DNA of 64,000 nt from Sodiomyces alkalinus F11 (taxonomy: Eukaryota > Ascomycota > Sordariomycetes > Glomerellales > Plectosphaerellaceae). Location of the stretch: assembly GCF_003711515.1 (NCBI RefSeq), contig NW_021167087.1:1209246-1273245 (forward strand), read 5' to 3'. The notes beneath the pieces were generated by a model that saw nothing but the letters and a program-made list of their open reading frames with translations, made no database searches and had not been told where the DNA came from. The translations under genes were made by a program, and so were the position numbers. Positions 43,930 to 55,800 of this stretch are shown here, in pieces. The first letter of the stretch is position 1, and each line of letters begins with the position of its first letter.

Positions 43930-46245
43930 GGTAGCGAGTTTAGAGACGCACGTCTCTGCAGAGAAGTTTGCTTTGATGCAGAGGTAGTAAACAAGAAGAA
44001 GGTGATGGTAGTTGACCTTGCGCGCGAAGGTTAGGAGCGTGAAGGTTAGGAGGTAAAAGCAGAAGAGCAGAAGCGCGCGAGGAGGAAGAAAACAAAGAGA
44101 TCAGGATTGTGTGAAGCCCGGAAAATATTTATAGGGCAAAGCCTCTGGAGTGATTTATCTACCTTCCTTCTGACTTGAGATTCAAGAACAGTGATTAGGC
44201 AAGAGCAGGAGAATATCGGAGTCAAGTAATTCTTGTAAGTTGGCAAGTACGCTGGTGGTGAGAAAGGGGTAGAACTGGGAAGGAGCGTACTTTCCTACTT
44301 TTAAGCATCAAGTTCCGAGTAGAGGCTGTCACCCAAGGAAGGCACAGGGACGTGACTTCTTTGTGTCTAGTTAGCAATATTGCCTTAGGCAGCTGATATT
44401 CTTTGGCATCTTTCAAATGTTCTGGCTTTGGAAGAGCTAAAGCCGTTGGCTTGGTTGGTTTAGCAGTCAAGGGAAGTAAGATCTTGGATCATAACAGCAA
44501 TACGGATCTACAAAGAGCAGCAAGCCTATCATGGACTTTTATTATTAAGTGGTAACAGGTCCTAAATTGCTTGATATGTTGGTGTAAGGTTGTGCTTATG
44601 AACGGTGTCCCTGAATATGCTTTGGAGGGCTTGGACGAACATCTTGTGAGGTCTAGCAGCATTGAATCTGCCGCCCCCGAGTTCCTTCCTATAAGAAAGG
44701 GTTTGATTATACCGTAATGAGCCTTCCTCTTTGAAGATGATGTTGGGATGAACTCAAAGGGCATATCAGACTCCCATCCTCAGGTTATATTGAATTGAAA
44801 TAGCATACCCAACTCCTACCACCCGTATTATCCGCTCGCCCCTATTAAGAAAATTCAAGAGACCGCCTACCCTCCTATATCTAGTCCAGTTATGACGGTG
44901 CATAACAATATACAAAGCTGGGTTTTATTGGAGAAGGTAGAGCACCCCAGGAGTACCAATCCACCTAAGTGCATATATAAAGGTGGTTATTGCCATCCAT
45001 GGGATGGGCTCCTACGGAAAGAGGCATGGTCTAATCCTGGTACATATTTTCAGAGCCACATCTTCTTAACTAGGTTGTAAATGCTGGAGATTTCTAGACT
45101 GACTCTTACCTTCGTAGACACATGAACAGGGTAAACATACGTTTTCTTAGTTGCACGAGCTTTTACACTATACTCTGGCAGTCAGATGTTGCTATCCACA
45201 TTCAAGTTACAAGAGGGCTGTTGTCATGGTTAAGATGCTCTTTCTTCACGACAACGTCACCGTACCTAGAGGCTTGGTTTCAGAGACTACGCCATCGGAA
45301 GTTAGCAACGGGACCAGTTGAGTGGACTCGTGAAGGCTAAGAATAATCCGGCTGCCATGCCTTCAAACAGCTTTAAGTTTCGGTTGGACTGAGACCAACA
45401 CCGGGTGTCAATGGGTGATTGAACAATTTAGAGCTAGTGTTCTTGTTTATTCTCTCAATAATCCCAAGCCAAAGAAGCAAAGGAAGTTTTCGCAGACTTG
45501 GGGAATCTATCGCTCTGCCTTGAGCGGTCGAGCCCACTGCCCGCCTATGTGCCAGCGCCTTGTCTGCTTTACGGGCACCTCCCTCCTAATATTGCTAGCT
45601 TTTAAAAGATACCATATTCTGTTTAAACTCGTCTCTCAAGCCCATACTACTTGAAGTTCATTTAGTTATTTAATGGGTTTAGCAATGGTACCTGGCTTTA
45701 GTAGAGCCGTTGCCGGAAGTATCGCCATCGGATTGATCACACCACTACAGTGCTGGTTTTATGAGTTGTCTGGCCAGCACTACCGTCGTACTGGCACCTG
45801 CTTCGCCCTCTTGAGTCTCGTGTAGTTGCCGCGGATAGCCTCTTGTTGGAGGCAAGCAATCTGCTTAACAGGCTGTGATTGTCGATGATGCGCCCTGGGT
45901 TATGTCGGAGAGCTGTCACGTCTTCGTGTTCGTGATGGAACTTGAGGAAACATCGACGCGATCCGCAAAGCGTTTCTCGGCGAGGGTGAGTCTGTGATTC
46001 CGAGAATCGCCTTTTAACAGAGATGGGTAGACAGCATAGTGCTCAGTTTCTCCAACCTCTATATAGGCGCTGTTTCTCACACTGTGATACACAAAGAAAT
46101 GCAGTCAACAATGGATGGACTAACCGTGGCTTCTTTATTACTCTCAGGGCACTGGATAGCCATGACTAGCTCTTCGTGCGACCCTTACCAAGCCGGCTAG
46201 AAAAGACGCTATCACGGTGGGACATTCAATTCGCGTTCTAGAGCA
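43930..46245. other. Intergenic, 2.3 kb
   Basis: This is the promoter side of the metallopeptidase gene followed by sequence with only short open frames. I recognise no gene; parts near 44.5-45.7 kb may be old repeat sequence. Confidence 0.4.
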
Positions 46246-46317
46246 TCTCCGATCGTATAGTGGCTAGTATGCCAGCTTGTCACGCTGGAGACCGGGGTTC
46301 AATTCCCCGTCGGAGAG
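46246..46317 (+). tRNA. tRNA-Asp (anticodon GUC)
   Basis: A 72-nt intronless tRNA. The acceptor stem TCTCCGA pairs perfectly with TCGGAGA (46310-46316). The anticodon loop reads CTTGTCACG with anticodon GTC between perfect GCCAG/CTGG-type stems; the T arm CGGGGTTCAATTCCCCG is perfect. The internal A box (TAGTGGCTAGTAT) and B box (GGTTCAATTCC) are present, and a T6 stop follows. Confidence 0.95.
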
Positions 46318-46319
46318 AC

Positions 46320-46325
46320 TTTTTT
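46320..46325 (+). terminator. RNA polymerase III terminator of tRNA-Asp
   Basis: A run of six T bases three bases after the tRNA end, the normal Pol III stop. Confidence 0.85.
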
Positions 46326-49300
46326 GTTCTTATTTGCCACTTTTTTTTTTCTTTCTTTTTCTTATTCCGCAGCTGTATTTTTTGTAATTTCATTTTTCTA
46401 GAAGAATAATAGAGTAAGGCGAGATGGAACCAAGTTCGGGCCGGTGTGGCGGGCGTCTACCATGGCGTTGCACAAACACAGCCACCGCAAACGGCCCCAA
46501 CAAGCCACTCGGCGCGTTGTGCCCAGTTAGTTGGTGGCTAAAAATAGAACTTAATGCGTATCGACCGTTGTTGGGTACGTACCCTTGAAATGCTGCATCG
46601 CGGTGGGGCCAGGATGCGTCCCTGCGTCGCCGATGATGCTAGGGTTTTCCTTCGGGTTTCATGGTCTCTAATGTGTTTCGTGTGTCGGTTCTACTCGCGC
46701 CATTTACCAGACAGCAAGTACGAATTGAGGATACTGAACGCGAGGCAGACGTGGTCGCTGCGCGTATTCCGGAGGCGGGGTTAAAGACTGGGAGATGAGA
46801 CATCGCAGACACGGATACCTACCCCGTAATATTACCCATACCATTGGACCAGAATGTTATGTCCAATATGCCGGCGTACGAATACCTACATATTTTCTAG
46901 TAGGTTATCCTGTAGCCAGTGTCCATAAGGCGGGGAGACCGGGGTAGCTTCAACCGAGAGAGTCGAGATACCTACCTCACGGGGTCGAAATAAACCTGGG
47001 GTCCCAGCGCGAAGAGTGCCAACTGCCAACGCCATTCCTCTCTAGTCGTTATGTGGCTGCTCGTATTTTGAGTTTCTATTTATTCCTCTCTGCATTCGAC
47101 TGAGATGTTGGAGTCTTGGGGCAGAAGTTGCACGACCATGGACTGTTTGGATGCACAAAACCTAAACATTCACGTACGAGGCAAAGGAGGTTGGTTGACG
47201 TCTGCGCCAACAAATTAATACTTATCTTGGGGCCATGGTCCCGTCGATCCGTAGGCGGTTGGGAGTTGGTACTGGCCCTATGGCTGACGCCACATTGTAA
47301 GGGTAATACCAGGATAAGCAGTGGCTTCATTTCTTGGAGCCGTCCCATGGGGTTAGGGAAATTTATCTGCCAGGAACTGGTTGGGCTGTCGGAATGAGCG
47401 CCGAGCGGAACCTGCAGGTACCGAAACACAGTCTGCGACTGGCAAATGAGAGGTGTGAAGACGACTATAGTTTGATTGCTCCCTTCCCGTGGAGGGGTGT
47501 GTGTGTGTGCGTCGGCATACGCCGCGCGGTTGGGAGGGAGCTCGAGCTCAGTTGCTTTGCTGTCATGCTGTCTGTTGGCGAGGTGACGTGAAGACATGAT
47601 GGGTTATGTACATATGTACATACGTACGACGATCATAAATTGTCTTGGGAATTTTGTCCGACTTCTTTCGTAAACTGGCTTTGAACAGGGAGGACGTAGC
47701 TTGGGAATGGCGGAGATACACAGCTCTCCATAAATTGAGGGTCTAACGGGTCCGTTGTTCGTGGAAGGTGCTAAATTTAGCGCTACCCTACATTTAAGGC
47801 CATCCTCCAAAGCCAAGGCCTCCAACACGCTGGGCTCAGGTCTCACCGACTCCAAAGGAATGATCCGTATCAACGGATAACAACATAACAGACATCAAAT
47901 GGTCGCTGTTTGGAAGCCAAGTACTTGATGATCAGGAAATCAAAACCATTATTTAGGGTCTAGTGACCAAATGACGATCATCGTGAGAAACACCAACGGA
48001 TCTCCGTACGCTAGCGTGATGGTTATTTTCGGTTTCAGATACACGTTACCGTGCGGCCAACAGCCTTAAGCCTAAAACGGTGCTCGCCTGGGCAGAAGAC
48101 TGGGGAAGTGCCGTTTCGATACGTTTACAACCAATCATGACATAACCCGTGGAGTAAGTACCCAGGTGCTTGTACGGAGTACTTTAGGTAGCATTGTCTA
48201 ACACTGGATTACGAAGTACTTCATCTTGCCCGCTATTGGTTCGCGATTATCGGTGTCCGCGACCATGGGAATGCAGCTTGTAGGTATCCTATTGGCCAGC
48301 GCGTCCTTGACAGTACTTCTATTTGTACAACAAGGTACATGAGAGCTTGGTGAGGGACCGGACCCCTTAGAGAATCCCACGTCGTCAATCACATCTCTTT
48401 CAAACACGCGTCCTCCGACCAGGGGCGGCAGTGTTGGAGCCAGTATGTACGAAGTGCCTTATTCATTCGTATTGTTACTGTGTTCAGAACATAAGGTATC
48501 GGTACTTCGCTCGGGAAGCAAGATCTGAGACTTGTTCCTTCTCTGCGCAGTTGGCGCTTAGCCAAACCAAAGAGGGCGCCAGAGCCCAGGGGACAAGGGC
48601 GAAACATGCATGCAACGCGTTTTCGTACGCCCGACGCGCCCCCAAGTCACCAGAAGCAGAATAGTTGACAACGTACTCTCCCAACCAGCTTGAACATGTC
48701 GTCCTTTGGACATATCGAGTGAATCCCCCAGATCCTGCCTGCAATTTTTTTTCGTTTTTTTCGCCCAATGTCCGATGAAGCGTCGTGCGGGCTGTGCGTA
48801 ATCCCGGCGATCCATTGGACCCGGCGCTCCGCCGTCGTATGGCGGCGTTGAGGGGACTTTTCTGGGGAGCTCCCGGGGAGATGGTGCTTGCGCCAATGCC
48901 GAGACCGACAGGGGCAATTGGTTGGCATGGAGGCAAGGACCCCTGCTGCTGCTGCTCCTTTTTGGGCTGTTCTTTTGTTGGCTCGCGCAGGGCAGCGTTC
49001 TGCTTTGTTTCGTTGGTCAGCCACAGGAGTATGTACGGACCCGAAGTAGGCGAAAGGACGAATGTGTCTCACGACAATACTAATGGCTGTCGCTGGTATA
49101 AGAAGTTCGACCTTCCCTCCCCTCCGAAGGGTTGTTGACCTGTCATCACCAGCAAGCAGTTTCATCTCCCGTCTCATTTACCAACGCCTTTACCACCGCC
49201 ACGGACATTTGACCTCCCAGTCCTTATATATATCACCAACCCACTCCTAGTAATTCCTGTCCTCAACCCACACAATCCGACCTTCCGCGTGTCCTACCTG

Positions 49301-49359
49301 AAGAACAAAGAACACCAAACAAAACTTTCCGTTTTTATTACAAAAGTACACCCGCCAAA
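46326..49359. other. Intergenic, 3 kb
   Basis: No gene is recognised. The last few hundred bases form the promoter and leader of the cupredoxin gene. Confidence 0.4.
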
Positions 49360-50042
49360 ATGTACCGCGCCATCGCCGCCCTCGCTCTCCTCCCCGCCGC
49401 CGTCCTGGCGCAAAGCGCCTCCGAGTCCGCCGCCCCCTCTGCCACCAGCCCCGTCCCTTCTGCGGGCGAGACCCACGTCGTCCTCGTCGGCGACAGCGGC
49501 CGGACCTTCAGCCCCGACAACGTCAACGCCGCGGTAGGCGACATCGTCGAGTTCCACTTCGTCTCCAACGGCCACTCGGTCGCCCAGAGCAGCTTCGACG
49601 CGCCGTGCCAGCCTCGGGACAACAACGCCTTCTTCTCCGGGCGCGTCCGGGGCGAGATCTTCTCCGTTGAGGTTACCTCCGAGGACCCCATCTGGTACTA
49701 CTGCGCCGAGGGCAACCATTGCCGCGGTGGCATGGTTGGTGCCATTAACGCTCCGTATGTTTTTTCTTTCTTCCTTTCTTTTCCCTTCGTCCGTTTTCCC
49801 TTTGGGTATCGCTGTGGCGCCGTCTTGCTAACATGTCGTTGCACAGTACCTCCGGCAACACCCTCGCCGCATACCGAGATGCGTCCGGCAATGCCGGACG
49901 TGGCAGCAGCCCGGGCAGCGTCCAAGGCGGCGAGCTTCGCCCCTTGGACAGCGCCGGTATTGGATCCCACGGCCAGATCCGCTGGGGTCTCATCGGTGCC
50001 AGCGCTGTCATGGCTGCGCTCGCCGGTGGCATGATGCTCTAA
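49360..50042 (+). CDS. Secreted, probably GPI-anchored cupredoxin-like protein
   Basis: Two exons, 49360-49754 and 49847-50042, encode 196 aa; the 92-bp intron has donor GTATGT, branch GCTAAC and acceptor CACAG. A signal peptide (about residues 1-17) precedes a short Ser/Ala/Pro-rich stretch and one cupredoxin domain. All four type-1 copper-site positions look present: His in NGHSV, then Cys, His and Met in YYCAEGNHCRGGMV. The C-terminus is a hydrophobic tail ending GGMML, consistent with a GPI signal. Such extracellular serine-rich cupredoxins are common in plant- and insect-associated ascomycetes; their role is mostly unknown. The leader is long and the ATG has context CAAAATG. Confidence 0.9.
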
Positions 50043-51227
50043 ATTACGGGCCGCTGGCGTCTCCCCGATATTCTCCCCGATATTCTTTTCTCTTCCTTTC
50101 TCGATTGGTTCTATGATACCAAAAGCGACGGCATAATGGGATGAAATCCCCCAAGTATTGCACAGGGGTGATGATTCATGTACAATCCTACGAGGCTGTT
50201 TCTATATAGCGTTTCTTGTCCTTTATTCTGGTATTTGAAAAGCCATAGACTTATTTGACTCTATCGTTGGCATATTTCGTTGGCCGCAATGGTGTTCCAC
50301 CTTGAACAAGAGTCCAGTCCGCAACATTGTGTTTGTTAAGAATCGAGTGAATCGGTGCCAATATTGGACCGGTATCTAAGGTACCTTATTACCTAAGCTA
50401 AATCTGTGGGGTACTCCTGTTTTTAACAAAACGCGAAGTCGTATATACCATTTTGCTGAAGCCCAGGTGTGGCGCTGCAACACCGCTGATAGCACGTGAG
50501 CCACATTATAGCTACCAGCCACTAGGCCTGGGCCTGGTCTGGCCTACAGTTTTAGCTTACGTATACATCATCACATTTCTGTGACCCTACCTTAGGTAGT
50601 CACACTACGATCCTACCTGTGGTAGGTACCTACTGCCACACCAGGTCACACTCTCCGGAGTCATCTCTCGCCTTCCCTTGGGCACGGGATCTCGCAGGAA
50701 TACGAACAACCAGATTGGGGAGGCTTGGCCATCTAGCTTCAAGGAGGGCTGGATGCTGTGTAACGTTCGGTGTTTCCTATATTTAACCGTCACTGTTTGT
50801 CAATTGCCCCTAGGTACTTCATTGAGTCAGGAGACTGTGCGCTACGGGCGTAGCCTGACCATATCTAGTGGGATTCTCGGCTCATAAAATGACGTCTTAG
50901 AGAATCAATGGCTAGCTTTAGTATGGAACAAGCAAAGTTAAAGCCCAGAGACATGCGGGGAGATGGTCGCTTAGAAAGACGAAGAGAGCCCCTCTGAGAG
51001 AACACTCCGCGATTACCACTCCGCGATCACACGCTGTCCAGATCTTGCTATCCTTCATGTTTGCACCTGTATTTTCGCTCTTTGCTAGCACCTATTTGGC
51101 ATCTTCCCTTCACTTTAACCATCGCCGACTTGACGTTTAAGCGCACTTGGGGACCGACGTGACACGCAGGGGTCTGGCAAATGGGCAATATCCCGCCGGC
51201 GACGCTTTGAAAGCGGACTCGGACGAC
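50043..51227. other. Intergenic
   Basis: No gene is recognised. The frame of the next gene is open for 27 codons upstream of its first ATG without an ATG, so an additional upstream exon is possible. Confidence 0.4.
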
Positions 51228-51968
51228 ATGGGATCCTTAGACTTCATTGAAGACCTGCGTCACAGCGGCGCCGACATTACGGAGGTTCGCAGCATGTCCT
51301 TCAGGCAAATTACTTCGCAACAGCCTGGGGAGTCGTACGACAGGTTCCTTGCCAAGTGGGAAGCTTTTGTCAACCGGTGTGACGGTGCCGGTACTCTGTC
51401 GGATTGTGACCGTATACGGATGGTACTGGGCCGTGTCCTCCCCGAAATTCGTCGCGGCATCCCTTCTGAAAAAGTTCCTGAGAAATATGAGGATCTCCAT
51501 CCTATGATTCGAGAGGTCGAAGCCAAAGAAAAAGAGTTAACCGACAGCCTACGTGCGATGGAAGCTGCCCACTTGATCTTCAAGACACCATGTTTCCAAA
51601 AGCGCGGACAGTCGTACGACGACTTCGCTGACGAGTGGGACGCTCGTATCGACCTGATGCCCGACGCTCTGCCCGATCCGTGGCGTATATGGATGGTATT
51701 GAGCCACGTCCTCCCTGAAATCTACGACAGAATCGTCAGGCAAGGGGTTCCTAAGAAGTATACGGATCTCCGTCCCATGGCTCGATATGCCGAAGCCTCG
51801 GCTCGGGGTTTAAGCCGCAGCAGGCCCGAGGCCGAAGCGGCGTCTCCTCACCAAACGACGCGGCAAGACAATGACGATGCATCGAGAAAGAGGCGTCGAG
51901 GGGAAAGTTCATCTGAAAACTGGCATCGAGGGAAAAAGAGAAAGTCTGGTGGGCGTGGAGGGGCATGA
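51228..51968 (+). CDS. Gag-like protein with a tandemly duplicated domain, basic C-terminus
   Basis: A single open frame of 246 aa starts at the first ATG. Two copies of one domain are visible: residues about 24-100 and 122-191. Shared landmarks are ESYDRFLAKWEAF / QSYDDFADEWDAR, RIRMVLGRVLPEI / RIWMVLSHVLPEI, VPEKYEDLHPM / VPKKYTDLRPM and a closing EVEA / YAEA. The pattern resembles the helical retrotransposon Gag (retrotrans_gag) fold of fungal and plant elements. The C-terminus is basic (RKRRRGES, RGKKRKSGGRGG), suiting nucleic-acid binding; no zinc knuckle is seen. There are no LTRs or pol sequence around it and the frame is intact, unlike the RIP-mutated repeats elsewhere, so a domesticated host gene is possible. 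Function unknown. Confidence 0.6.
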   Translation: MGSLDFIEDLRHSGADITEVRSMSFRQITSQQPGESYDRFLAKWEAFVNRCDGAGTLSDCDRIRMVLGRVLPEIRRGIPSEKVPEKYEDLHPMIREVEAKEKELTDSLRAMEAAHLIFKTPCFQKRGQSYDDFADEWDARIDLMPDALPDPWRIWMVLSHVLPEIYDRIVRQGVPKKYTDLRPMARYAEASARGLSRSRPEAEAASPHQTTRQDNDDASRKRRRGESSSENWHRGKKRKSGGRGGA

Positions 51969-52877
51969 ACAAGGAGAGGAGAGCCTGATGCACCTGTGAT
52001 TCTGCAGGTCGGGACTGTCAACTATGGGTGCAGTCACAATAGACGAGTTGGTCGGTCAGTACGGAGTATGTCAGCCAGCATGACTCCCAGGGCCTGACAA
52101 TATTTGTCAATATTTGTCAATTCTCGACAGGAAAAGTACAGGATAACTTTGCAGAATGAACTCCAAGCTTCCCAGACGCTGGCTCACCGAGACTCACCGA
52201 AGAGTGGATACTTTTGGGGACACTGGACACTATCATTAGTCACCCGGTCTGGACACGAGGCAGCGAATGACGCGCCAGCTCAGTAATTAGTAAAGCACAA
52301 GTAATTACAAAGTGGTAACCTATAAGTCATCGGTAATGGCTCCCCGCGGGCCAGGTAGCTCGTGCTGACGCACAGGGCAAGTCCAGCCCCGACAGCCTGC
52401 TGTGGTATCGGTATCATCAACTCCACTTGCCATCTCCAAACCTCCAAAACTCCATGACTGCAAACTCGTGCCAACCACCCATTCACATTCACCCCCCCCA
52501 TTCATCAACCCTCCTCCTTACCACCCATCGCCCTCTTCTTCCCGTATCCCTTTTTTTCTTCTTCTTTTCTTCTTATGGGGGTAATCCATCTTCATTTATC
52601 GAAGGTTCTTGATTCTCCAAGAGGCCTGGCTTGATATTTTCTTTTTCTTCTCTCCTGCTTCTACCGCTCCGTGGAACCGTGAACAGCATTCTCCTCGGGT
52701 CCCGACGATCAGTCCTTGGCCGTCGACACCCCTCGTCTGTACCACCCAAAGATCATCTTCTAGATAGAAGCACACCCCTTACCGTCTCGTTCCCGCCACC
52801 GTCATTGCCGTCTCGACCGCTGCTCGTTCCCGTTTACGCTGCCATCGCCTCAGACTATAGCTTGATCTCCATCTATC
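51969..52877. other. Intergenic
   Basis: This is the 3' flank of the gag-like gene and promoter/leader of BLM10, with CT-rich simple sequence at about 52490-52660. No gene is recognised. Confidence 0.5.
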
Positions 52878-55800
52878 ATGGACGAGGCTCCGGCAGGTCC
52901 GCAGCTCTCCCATGGCGCCGTCGGCCTGTCGGCGGCCTCCCATGCTCAGATACTGGCCAGCACCTTGGGCTCGACAGCAGCTACCATATCGCGCACCAAT
53001 TCCCCCGGTCCTGCCTACACGAAAGCCGACGAGGACGACAAGCGGAGATACCGTCCTCGGACCTTCAGCTATTTTGACCACCTGCCTTTCCCCGTCGAAG
53101 AAGAAAGCCAGCGCGATGCGGCCCTCGCCGGCATCCTCAAACACCTCTATATGGCCATCCAGGCCGAAGACTTTGCGCCAGGCGCCCTGCACTGGACCCG
53201 CGAATTGCAGGCCTGGCTCAACCTCAAGTTCGAGATGACCCGGGAGCTTCGCGCTACCTTGGCGAAGCTTTACTACCATCTTTGTCTGGCGCCGGGGCTG
53301 GATCCTAGCAGTGCCGACCGCTTTGTTAAGATGGTTGTTGTCCTCACCAGGTAGGAGACCGCTCTTCTGATTTACTGTCTTTCCCTTCTTTACTCTCCTG
53401 CTTTCTTTTTTCTTTTTCTCTCTCTCCCTCTCTCTTTACCTTCCGTCCTCCCCCGTCGCGTTGGTGACCCTAGCTAATGAACGCACCCCATCCAGAAAAT
53501 TCCATTATCTAAAGCCCGTCGACGACCTTGTCCTTGACTGGAGACCCCTCTGGCGCGAAATCAAGACCCTCGTCCTCCCTGGTGAGGTGGCCTCCCACCC
53601 GAGCTCCCGCAGAAAATCCCATAAACAACTGGCGAAGCTCTGCCTTCACGCCCAGACCTATTTCGACCCGCGCGACCGTCTGGAGATGCTCGAGGAGTTC
53701 CTGCCCTTCTTCAGTACTTCTGACCTCTCCGATGCCTACATTGTCATGGGGCTCATCAACACCCTTCTGCCCACCACCTCCGGTCCCCGCGGCGCGCCCT
53801 GCGCCCTGCCCCAGGATTTTTTGCCCACCATATTCCACACCTGGTCGCTCGTCGCCCGCTCCAAGGCCTTTGACATCTTCCTCATCGACATTTCCTCCCG
53901 TCTCGCCCGGGACATGTTGCCCACCGCCTACGTTCCCTTCGGTGCCCACGGCATCTTCACCCGCGAGCAGTCCGACGTCCTCTTCACCGCTGTTCTGCGC
54001 CTCACCGAGATCCCCGTCGGCCAGGCCAACTCGCCCTACAGCGGGCTGGATTACCAGTCGGGTCTAGGCCTCTACCTGGAGAAGGACAAGAAGAAATACC
54101 CACCGGCTTACCTCATAGCCCGGCTTATCGTTTATTCTCTATCCCCGCAATGCCTCGACGAGGAAAGCTCTATCATCGCCAGTCTCGAGGGCCTCCTCGA
54201 AGCCGTCGACACTTTCTACCATCCGTCTAATGCGGGCTCGTGGACGACCTTCCTTGGCCAGTTCACCCTCTACCTGACCGATATCTTTGTCTCGCGATGG
54301 AACCGGGAACAGAGCGACGAGCTGGACATCCCCGCTGATCGCAAGATCAGCCCAGCCCTGAAGACGCGTTTTGTCCTCGCCCTTCGCGAGGTGACCTTCA
54401 TGGGCATCTTCTCCAAGAGCTCCCGCGTGGCCCACTATTACTACGCCGCCTTGCAGGGGCTCGCCTACCTCGAGCCGTCCCTGATCCTCCCCGGCGCTCT
54501 CCAGCGCTTCTATCCCAGCTTGCAGGGCCTGGTAGAGGTCCACCGCACCACCTCCAGCTTGAACGGTCTGCAAATGATCGCCAACACCATGTCGAAGCAG
54601 AAGGGCTTCCGGTGCCACATCACCGCCCTTCTCGCCCTCGCCCTGCCCGGCATCGATGCGAACGACCTCGGCAAAACCCAGCACACCCTCAGCTTCATCC
54701 AGAGCGTTGCGTACAGCGTCCCCATGGTCCCGCTGCTCAACCAGGAGAGCGAGGTCCACGACACCCGCCTCGCGCAGGACTGGGTGCAGAGCGAGATGGA
54801 GCGGATGGAACGTGAGGGCCAAGACGTGAAAATCGACTACAACGCGGAGCTGACCGACGAGGCCGAGGCGGAAATCCTGCGTTCTTCCACCCTGGGCATC
54901 GGGGAGTTCGTCCTCGCACTCCTCGGCAAGGTCTTCACGCTGCTCGAGAATCTCCCGGACGCCTCGCATCTGCGTGGTAACACGCCGGAGGACAATGTCA
55001 TCAATTCTCTCCCCGCCGCCTTATCCCCTCTGTTCGCATCTCTTTCCCCCGAGCTCTTCGACATGGCCCTGGAAAAGCTCTCCACCTGGGTCTCCACCCA
55101 CGTCGTCCATCAGGCGCGGGACGCCATGGCGTGGATCCTCCATGCCCTGTGCAAGGTCAACCCGGAGAAGACGCTGAAGGTCGTTATCCCCATGCTCATT
55201 GTCAACATCCGGAACGAGATCGACTACAACCATGCAGCCTCGGACCGGAGCAGTGGGACGGATTATCTCCCGCGGGACAGGGCCCTCGTCTGGCACCTGA
55301 GTATGCTGAGCTTGGCCGTCGTACATGTCGGCGCCGAGGCTCTCCGATACAAGGACGAATTGTTCGCCATTGCGCAGTACATGCAGGAGAAGTGTCGAGG
55401 CCTCCCCACGATCCACATCTCCAACTTCATCCATCATCTCCTGCTCAACCTGACCCACACCTATCCCGTAGATAGTGCCCTGTACGAGCCCGCCATCATC
55501 GAGCGGGGCCTTGATGTGGACGACTGGGGGAAGACCACCAGCCCATCCGACCTTACCATCAAGTGGCACAGGCCCTCCCCGGCCGAGATTGAATTCGCCG
55601 TCGAGCTGTTCGGAGCCCAGATGAAGGGGGCCGCCGAGAAGCTCGACCTTTTGATGAGCGACGATCCGCCGGTCCCGAGAAAAGGCAAGAACAAGGAGTG
55701 GTCGGACGAGGTATCGAGGCTGCTGTCTCAAATTCGACTGGCGATATCGGGCGTCGCCACCTTGTTCGACCCGAAACGCGCGTCTAGGTCGGGTCAAGCC

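Noticed and set aside
51147..51227. Upstream extension of the gag-like frame
   Set aside because: The open frame begins with TTG and has no ATG before 51228, so the first ATG was used; an upstream exon remains possible.
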